Positions 56,637 to 64,000 of a DNA stretch of 64,000 nt are shown in pieces. The position numbers were made by a program, and so were the translations under genes. Under the pieces are notes generated by a model that had not been told where the DNA came from, searched no databases, and saw only the letters and a program-made list of their open reading frames with translations. Position 1 is the stretch's first letter. The number at the start of each line of letters is the position of its first letter. Origin of the DNA: Lineus longissimus (Eukaryota; Nemertea; Pilidiophora; Heteronemertea; Lineidae); the NCBI RefSeq assembly GCF_910592395.1, contig NC_088318.1, positions 9,488,349 to 9,552,348 on the forward strand. The letters run 5' to 3'.

Positions 56637-58120
56637 ACTGAAGAACAAGAGGGCCGACAGACTTAAAACTGTTGTGGTGCAATGGTCTTCAGTTGGGGAG
56701 GTTCGCTATTGATTTTGGGCGCGTTCAAAATTCCAATATGGCCGCCAGCCGCCATCCTAGATTTTTGCATTCCGTTCGTTAATTGAAGAACCAGATGTCC
56801 GACAGACTTCAAACTTTTGTGGTGTAATGGCCTATGGTAGGGGAGGTTCCCTTCTGAGTTTGGGAGCGATCCAAAATCCAATATGGCCGCCAGCCACCAA
56901 CTGAGATTTTTGTATACAGATCATTAACTAAAGAACTAGAGGTTCGACAGACTTGTAACTTTTGTTGTGTAATGGTCTTCGGTAGGGGAGGTGCCCTACT
57001 GATTTTGAGCGAAATCCCAAATCCAAGATGGTCGTCAGTTGGCATCTTGGATTTTTAGCATTCCGACCTATAACTCCAGAAGCAGTTTTGTGAGGGAGCT
57101 GATATTTCTGTGGTATGATCGTGTAGGATAAGGGAGGTAATGTATAATTTTCGGGCCACACCTGATATCAAATATGGCCCCCAGGCCGCCATCTTGTTAT
57201 GTATAAATCATGAATTAATCAAAAATGGGCTTGCCAGCTGCTGTTGGTTGAAGACCAAGGATCTTTCTCCAAATTAGGATTTCATGCCGCATAATCGCCA
57301 ATATGTATAGGCAATTCATCATCATCATCATCATCACTTCGTTGAGCTGGGGCATTATGTTTTCAGCTGGTTTCGGTGTGCTCCGCCCAACCTATACCAG
57401 ACTATAGCTAAAGAACGGGTGGCCAGATTGATCTGTAATTTCTATATAGTGAATTGTGGTTGATGGGACATGGGTCCCTATTGATTTTGGTCTCGCTCTG
57501 AAATTCAATACGGCCACCAATAGGCCATCTTGGATTTCCCATTCCGGATTATAACTCAAGAACAGGTTGCCTGATTGATCTAGGGTAGAGGAGACCTGTT
57601 CCCTATTGATTTGGACATGACCCGAAATCCAAGATGATCGCCAATCCACCAACTTGGTGTTTGGCATTCCACCCCATAACTCAAGAACCAAGTGACAGAC
57701 CTGAAACTCCTGGGGTGTGATGACTTAGTGTATGGGAGATTCTGTATCAATTTGGGCTTTCTTGACTGCCAGGCCACCATCTTTTTTTTCTCGCATCCCC
57801 CCCCCCACAACTCAAGAACTGGTTGAATCAAAGGCATGAAACTTATGTGGTGTGATGACCTAGTGTAGGGGAGGTTCTTTTTCGATTGTGGACCCGACCA
57901 AAAATCGAACATGGCTGCCAGGTCGCCATCTTGTTTTTTCGCATTCTGCCCCATAACTCCAGAACTGAGTGACAAGCCTGAAACTTCTGTGGTGTAATGG
58001 CCTAGTGTAGGGGAGCTTTCCTATAGATGTGTGACCTGACACAATATCCAACATGGCTGCCAGGCTGCCATCTTTCCTTTACACCCCATAACTTCAAAAC
58101 CAGTTTAATGACAGGCCTGT
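56637..58120 (+). repeat. Degenerate ~130-147 bp tandem array in BOP1 intron 1
   Basis: Unit starts with AAGAAC-type text recur near 56640, 56785, 56931, 57415, 57549, 57680, 57812, 57957 and 58095. Most units contain AATATGGCCGCCAGCCGCCA or AAGATGG-like palindromes followed by TTTTTGCATTCC and CTCAAGAACC-GTGACAGAC. A CATCATCATCAT microsatellite sits at about 57307-57330. It is analogous in unit length and palindrome to the array at 13597-14674, but the unit text differs. It ends about 280 bp before BOP1 exon 2. Confidence 0.85.
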
Positions 58121-58400
58121 GGACACTGGTGCCCACAGAGCGGGGGCATACGTTTCGATTAGCCTTGATCACGTTATATCTAGTTTATACAGGAGTTTGA
58201 TGAGGCGGATTCTAGAATATGAAAATGTGGCTCGGAAAAGACATTAATTCATGAGAGAAAGTGCTGGGAAGAGCAACAAAGAAGATTTGTGGCTTTGACA
58301 AATTCTATTAAGAAAGACTCTGACATCTAAATGTCTAAAGTCAGACCAACTCTCACTGGAAGTCTTTCACTATTGAAATTGACTTTACAATTAACTTCAG

Positions 58401-58550
58401 GACCATCTATTTGCGGATGCAGCCATTGCTGATGTAGACAGTTATTCCAACTCTGATTCTGACAGCACTGATTCCGAAGAAAGTGTTTATTCTGGCCTCG
58501 AAGAAGAAGAAAATAGTGAAGAAGATGAGGAGGAAGATGATTCTGATGAG
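58401..58550 (+). CDS. BOP1: BOP1 coding exon 2 (acidic region)
   Basis: This 150 nt exon has acceptor TTAACTTCAG before 58401 and GT donor at 58551. Its 50 codons include DSTDSEESVYSGLEEEE and a Glu/Asp run to the donor. The SEESV-Y/F-SGLE motif is the best conserved point of the BOP1 N-terminal acidic segment. A polyC run (about 58579) starts just after the donor. Phase is 0 at both ends. The low-complexity acidic content alone would be weak evidence, but the motif plus exons 3 and 4 make the call firm. Confidence 0.92.
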
Positions 58551-58883
58551 GTGAAGTTTTATGTTTATGAGTATGAATCCCCCCCCCCCCCCTACTCTAC
58601 CCCCACTCTGGTACCTGGTTGGGCCACATGCTTGTGCCATTTTCAGCAGAGAGAGAAAACCCAAGCTAAGATTTAGAAAAAGTGGTATTTTCTCCTTTTG
58701 TTTGACAATGGCAGGGAACCGTTTTGCAGCTCAGTGGGAACGGTAGGGGGCAGCCCCCGGCTGCAGCCTTCTATATATGCCTAGAATAAGATGTAATCTC
58801 TAATTGGCAGTTCTAATTGTAAAAAATAGCAGATCTCCTCGAAAATCGAGCTGTGATAATAAATGTTTGCTCTTTTTCCTCAG

Positions 58884-59063
58884 GACTTGTCGCTGATGAG
58901 TGAAAACTCCTTAGATAATGATTCAGCTGTCATTCAACCAGCACCTATCATTGAGAAGGGAAAGCAATCGATGGGCTTGGACAATCAACCTTCCACTTCT
59001 CAGGATGGAAATAGTAATGTGGTATATCCTGATGAATATGAGTTTGATTCTTCAGATGAAGAG
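58884..59063 (+). CDS. BOP1: BOP1 coding exon 3 (acidic/serine region)
   Basis: This 180 nt exon has acceptor CTTTTTCCTCAG before 58884 and donor GTGGGT at 59064, phase 0 at both ends. Its 60 codons are Ser-, Asp- and Asn-rich and end in YPDEYEFDSSDEE. This matches the EYAEDSSDEE that directly precedes the DIRNTVGN start of the BOP1NT domain in vertebrates. The upstream intron is only 333 nt, similar to HSF intron 2. The middle of the exon is not conserved enough to recognise alone. Confidence 0.93.
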
Positions 59064-59664
59064 GTGGGTATTTCAGAGCTCCAATGAACATTATCAGTGA
59101 CCTAAAATAAATCTGATTAGTTTAACACTGTAGTGGAATATTTTTATTGTGCCTTTGCTTGTAGCTGGTACAAGGCCATTACCTTCTAGATATATGGATT
59201 TGATATAACAAAACAAGGCAATACCAGACAAAACAACTCAAAACCTTGTCATTTATCAACTCCAAAGAGTGTAGTTTCTGTGCATGTAATCTTCCTAAAC
59301 AGACAAACATAACTAGCGGACTAAAGGATTGTGAAGATTGCCAAGCATTCTCGCATCCAGTTCAATCATCTATACTGACAACACTTGTTGCTGCTATCCA
59401 ACGCACCATCTTGATTGTTTTAACCTGGATATGCGTTTGCCCACCTGCATGCTATAATAGGACCCTCTCAGTTTTCAATAAACAGTGTCAGGTGTGTAGA
59501 CGATACTGATGATGTATGTATAATTGTGTCCAACTTATGTTGAAACCAAAATTGTAAACATGTCCACTAAAGAGTCAATCAGCAATGCTTTAAATCATTC
59601 ACCCCAGACCCTCAAGTATTTCATACCTTATCTGTGTTGTGAAAAGCCAGGAATTAAGTAAATA
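59064..59664. other. BOP1 intron 3, first part
   Basis: No repeat or additional exon recognised between exon 3 and the TIR element at 59665. Confidence 0.45.
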
Positions 59665-60950
59665 CAATGGGTGATTTCAAAGTTGGTTTTGGTTTTAGTG
59701 TTGGGTGTTGGTGTCAGTTTTATTCTTAAATTCTATCCCTAAAAACCTATGTCTTGATAAGACCAATTCGAGGTTTTAGTTTAACACCAACACATGGTTT
59801 TATCTAAACACCTAAAACCTGGGGTGAAACTAAGAAGACGTTTTATTTAGCAGGTAAAACTGACACCAAGATGGCATGTTGTTGTTGTTACTGTTGTTTC
59901 CCTATTGTAACCGCTTCCGATCTTGCCTGACAAGAATTTTAGCAGACGCCTCAAATAAAAAGTGTCAAAACATTGAAAACATTTGTCAGAAATACAAATT
60001 TGGTCGTCTTCTTTCACGTCCATCATCATTCCCATCAGTGTTCAAAATACCAGCAACTACTCCTTGAAATGGTAGGAACAACATGATTTTTTTCCCTTCT
60101 TAACACCAACACTAACTTTGAAATCCAGTCGGTGTTAATGCCTAAGGTGTTAGTTTTATTGGTAGTACAAAATGCACTACAAATCTTCCAAATGTAACAC
60201 TGAGCTGGGATTAAGATCAGACCTTGGTGTTCCTCTTGGTTTCAGTGTGAAACTAAAACCTAATTTGAATTAGGATAATGCTAAATCTGAGTGTCAAAAC
60301 TAACACCAGAACTGATTTCATTTCTGGTGTTGTGGAGGGTTTTAGTTTTAGTCCCGGTGTTAGTTTTTGACACTAAAACCATCCCTTAGTTTTAAGCTAA
60401 AACCAGACATAATGCTAAAACTAACAAACACCGACTTTGAAATAGGATTAAACTTAAACCCACTTCATTTCAATTATGGTTTAATCAAAGGTTTTAGTGT
60501 TCCATTTACTTTTAAAACTAAATCTAAAAACTGACATAAGTCGTAGTTCCACCTATTATAAAACCCCGTGTTTTTTGAAGACCCGTGTCTTCGCCGTGTG
60601 TCGAAAAACCCGGGGCGCACTTACACCTATCAGTGGTGTTAGATAATGGTTAATAGCCCCGGCGACAGGTGCGCTGTAGGTAGGGAGCTCTCCTCGGTTT
60701 CTTTCCCGTTGGAGGGGAATTTCGCATGCGCAATACCGAGGCAACTACACCGCGCCATCTGTCGCCGGATCTTCGAACTTGCAATTGCCGTGTCGAAATT
60801 AGCCCCCGATTAGCCCCATCGAGCTCGATGGGGCTAATAGACACGGGGATTTGACACACGGGTCTATTTAGACATGGCAATTCATAGGTGTAAGCGCAAA
60901 AGACACGGGGATTTTATAGGTGGAAGTACGACTCTTGAAATCACCCAATG
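59665..60950. mobile_element. TA-flanked TIR element with repetitive interior
   Basis: CAATGGGTGATTTCAA at the left and TTGAAATCACCCAATG at the right, each bordered by TA (59663-59664 and 60951-60952), suggest a Tc1/mariner-type MITE of 1286 bp. The interior to 60538 is built of scattered GGTTTTAGTGTT, AACACCAAC and ACTAAAACC motifs on both strands. A second TIR element (60539-60933) fills its right side up to the TIR. Confidence 0.75.
60539..60933. mobile_element. Nested TIR element, 395 bp
   Basis: AGTCGTAGTTCCACCTAT is inverted at the right end to 60933 with one mismatch, and AAAACCCCGTGT with ACACGGGGATTTT extends the TIR to about 33 bp. GC-rich inner palindromes (GGGGCTAAT and its inverse, with GAGCTC at the centre) lie at 60805-60840. 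No target duplication could be fixed. Confidence 0.8.
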
Positions 60951-60953
60951 TAG

Positions 60954-62196
60954 ATGGCAGACTTCAGACTCGCGGAGTCTGTTTGGATTCTCTGTTTTTT
61001 GGGGATTACTTTTGTGGAAGGCTGGTACGATGTTCTGTGAGCTTAAAGGCCTGTTGCTTGGGAAGTGTTCTTGTCATAATTGAATTTGGTTTCGTCAAGA
61101 CCAGGGTGACCAGCGACCGGCATGGCCTGCTCCACTCAGTCTCGGAGTACTCCAAGGCTCTGCATATGATATGTATATGTGCATCGTTGCTCTAGTGCCG
61201 TGGATCGTTGTTGAGGTACACATTTCATTCAGTTTATAAGGTGCTTTATATACAGCCGAAATACAACATTATTTTCGAGATATTATTTTCTCAAATACTC
61301 TCATATTTTATCGAGATTTTGATATTCGCTGTTCAGGACACCCCGCCGATCAAACTGAACATCGGGCATACCTTGAAAATGGCAGGGTCCACGGACAAAC
61401 AATTGACAACAAAGTGCTTGTGTAAATGGGTGCGTGCCAAGTGCCCGAGCACACCCGTTTATTCTGTATAAACGAAGCGCCTAAACCCTGATTGGACAAT
61501 TGGTAATAAACAACTCGAAGAACCTAGTTGCATAGGTCATGGTCGAAGGTTCAAGGTTGTAAGAGTAGACAGCATTCCCAACATTCGCTGACTGCGTAAA
61601 ATGGCAAGAAAACACAGGAAATGGTGGGAAATAATTGCGACTGAAAATTGCAAAATACGACCACGTTTTCGAGGTGCTCCTCGGTGAGAAAGTGAACTTT
61701 GGTCCCTATGAGTGTATTTAATCTGTTCTAAACAATATATAATGACTGTTTCTTATGTCTGTGTCAACTAATCAATGAATCAAGAGTGTTTTTGAAACAT
61801 TTACGCCATTGTTATTGCATGCCGGGAGTTTTAAACTTCTTATAGGAGGAGTACTACAGTTATTGCAATGAGCTGTTCCTTCCTGAATTGATGTGTTTTG
61901 TTTTTGGCCTTCAAAGAAGCTTAGGGGTTGGGGCAATACAGTGCCGTGCATAAGGGCCAAGTAAACCCTTACAAGTGTTTTGCTTACTTTGCCGGACTTG
62001 CCACACCTGCAACTCTCCAGAGTCTGGGAGTCTTGTTTAGCTCAAAATTTCGCAGAAGACCAGTTTGTAATAAAACCTTAGCGACCAAGTACAATTACAC
62101 AGCCAACCCAAGGAATTCACGAATTACACCAGGCCCCCATTTTCCAGGATATTGTCTACAACGCCAAACTCTAGTTCCTGTTGGATTCAATTTCAG
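60954..62196. other. BOP1 intron 3, last part
   Basis: No exon or repeat recognised before the exon 4 acceptor. A plus-strand frame at 61928-62284 runs through exon 4 in another reading frame and is not real. Confidence 0.5.
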
Positions 62197-62348
62197 GACA
62201 TCAGAAATACAGTTGGTAACATTCCGATGGGGTGGTATAGAGAATATGGCCACATTGGTTATGACTGGGAAGGACGAAAACTGATCCCTCCAAAAACTGG
62301 TGATGAACTGGACGAATTCTTGGACAAAATGGAAAACCCGGAGTATTG
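62197..62348 (+). CDS. BOP1: BOP1 coding exon 4 (start of BOP1NT domain)
   Basis: This 152 nt exon has acceptor CAATTTCAG before 62197 and donor GTAAGC at 62349. It starts [10 protein letters not shown], continues with [13 protein letters not shown], and ends [15 protein letters not shown] with the Trp codon split across the intron. This is nearly residue for residue the opening of BOP1NT in human BOP1 ([34 protein letters not shown]). It is the strongest single proof of BOP1 identity in the window. The next exon is outside. Confidence 0.97.
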
Positions 62349-64000
62349 GTAAGCTAACAAGTAGTAGTTGCTAACTAGTAATTATCCTTAAGGACGTTAT
62401 CTCTTTCAGTTAAACCCATTAAAATGTTCATGTTAAGACTTAACATTTCAGTTAAACCTAATGTTGCTTTGAACAACCCTATACTGTACCAGTACTGTTT
62501 TGCCAACTAAACTTATTAAGACTGCCCACCATGTATGTGTTACAGGTTTTAGTGCAAGGTCTGAAATGGGCAAAACGGGAAATAAGTGTTTTAAGTCGAG
62601 CGAACCAACTCAGATGTCACTTCTTTGACATTTTATTGGCAGACGCTTAAAAAACGCTTCAAATCTGCGCACGCATCCAAACCAGCGCGTGCGAACCTGC
62701 GCACGCATCCAAATTTGATCATACCGGATTTAAAGGGAAACTGCATTCATAAAAAGTTGGGCCCCCGCTGCACAATGCCACATATGTGGGCAGTCTTCCT
62801 TGTTTTCACTGATATTCTCTGTTTCTCTGGATTAGGCCTCTGTTTTTGCCTCACCGTAGAGGAGTCTATACAATACCGCTGTGTCCGTTTGTCAGTCGTC
62901 CATCGGGCCGTTTGTCAGTCGTCCATCAACAATGGAGGCACGTTTGTTTACTGTTGAGTCTAGGAAATTGAAACTTGGTGTGTGGATGTCTAATGACAAC
63001 ATGACTTGACACACAAAAATCATCGCCATTTGACGTACTTTCTAGGCTCCACGCGGCCATCTTTGAAATGCTTATGTAAACCTTTTGTTAATATGTTATG
63101 AACACTTATAGGTAGAACCATGAAATTTTTACTGTCAATACTTCTAATGAGACTACATGACATAATTAATACACAGGTTTTTGAAGGTTACAGAAGGTCG
63201 CAGAGATCAAACTCTAAAATTTTAGCAATGATGGTATGTTTGTCATTAATTGTCCTCGACATCATATTTGATATGTAGACACCTATTGGGCGTCTGAACA
63301 TATTAACAAAAACTTAGGTCGATGTGACCTACTTTGTAAGTAGGACTGGTCATAAAACCCCCTCAATGTCGTTCATATATCAAGACACCTTCACTGTGTG
63401 ATCTTCAAATATGTGCATCATTGATTGATAGATCAAGATTAATGTAGTGCTTATAACATTTTGACCGTGACCTTTCTTCCAAGGTCAGAAAGGTCAAACT
63501 CCTAAAATTTTACTGTAGGTGGTGCATTTCACTACTTTTTGTCACAGATTCTTCAAATTGGGCATCTGTACAAGTGGACCCCATTTAGGTCAAATGTGAC
63601 CTAATTGTGATACATTTTAGTTGTCAAGTTCTTAGAGGTCAAACTCTAAAAGTGTCATTAATAGTAGTAGTAGGAAAATGACAGTTCTGGGCCACCCCTG
63701 CATTTAGTCATGACAGTTCTGGACCAAAACACAATTTCAGGTCAAGATCTTCAGGTTGATCTTGACCATATTTTCCCAAAATTTGAATTTTCCCAAAAAA
63801 TATTCAGATTTCCAACAAACAAAAAAATGTCCCAACAATTTTTTTGGCAGAATGCGCATGCGCGAGACTACTCAGAAATGGAGTGTGGGCACCGGGGACA
63901 AGCTGACCGTTCAGAATTAACTGCTCCGAGTTGGAGGACGTGCCATCCTCCAACTGCAATGTAAATATGTATTCACACGAATAAATATTGAAATGGGTTA
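62349..64000. other. BOP1 intron 4 (partial) with reverse repeat element
   Basis: A reverse 3' module of the monomer family (GAGTCTATACAATACCGCTG, then GTCAGTCGTCCATC twice) occurs at about 62868-62930, followed by diverged monomers to about 63700, including the variant with ATGAGACTACATGACAT. No BOP1 exon recognised. Confidence 0.6.

Larger units (their letters stand above)
52238..64000 (+). other. BOP1: BOP1 gene span (partial, N-terminal part)
   Basis: Four plus-strand exons join in phase (0, 0, 0, then phase 2 at the last donor) and give 186 complete codons. BOP1 (yeast Erb1) works in the nucleolus with PES1 and WDR12 in the PeBoW complex, needed for processing of the 27S/32S pre-rRNA and maturation of the 60S ribosomal subunit. 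The exons supply the basic N-terminus, a long acidic region and the opening of the BOP1NT domain. The rest of BOP1NT and the C-terminal WD40 propeller must lie right of 64000. I could not find the next exon between 62349 and 64000. Confidence 0.93.

Overview
This is a eukaryotic (animal) window with small exons, GT-AG introns and dense transposon debris. It holds the 5' halves of two conserved genes in head-to-head orientation. On the minus strand, six exons of a heat shock transcription factor (HSF) run from the start codon at 51912 down to 735 and give 241 codons: the complete DNA-binding domain, the HR-A/B trimerisation coiled coil and the start of the regulatory region. The gene leaves the window at the left edge. 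On the plus strand, four exons of the ribosome-biogenesis gene BOP1 run from 52238 to 62348 and leave at the right edge. The start codons are 325 bp apart, so a short bidirectional promoter is likely. HSF1 and BOP1 are also divergent neighbours in mammals, so this looks like ancient microsynteny.

All the rest is intron or promoter. HSF introns measure 14886, 335, 6712, 12967 and 15555 nt; BOP1 introns measure 6085, 333 and 3133 nt. The long introns are layered repeats: (i) a very abundant family with ~300-318 bp monomers and covarying hairpins at its ends, resembling non-autonomous Helentron-type elements, whose monomers carry nuclear-receptor-like half-sites; (ii) a related family that starts with a GAGGCCC hairpin and ends in a GCTGAC/GTCAGC hairpin, some copies filled with ~145 bp tandem arrays; (iii) a TIR-less hairpin-ended element present three times; (iv) many TIR elements, several with readable target duplications and nesting; (v) a 5'-truncated APE-type LINE whose exact ends are shown by a paralogous empty site; (vi) dead piggyBac and BEL/Pao fragments.

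Layout: 1-16466 HSF exon 6 and intron 5 (monomer arrays, nested pogo-like/Harbinger-like elements, 145 bp array); 16467-29509 exon 5 and intron 4 (piggyBac, LINE in repeat copy B); 29510-36349 exon 4 and intron 3 (BEL/Pao); 36350-36918 exons 3 and 2; 36919-51804 intron 1; 51805-52315 exon 1, promoter and BOP1 exon 1; 52316-64000 remainder of BOP1.

The organism is a marine-type bilaterian invertebrate by repeat style and HSF/BOP1 sequence. I favour a lophotrochozoan such as a mollusc or brachiopod, with low confidence. No bacterial, CRISPR, tRNA or rRNA features were seen. Functional calls rest on motif recognition by eye, not on searches.
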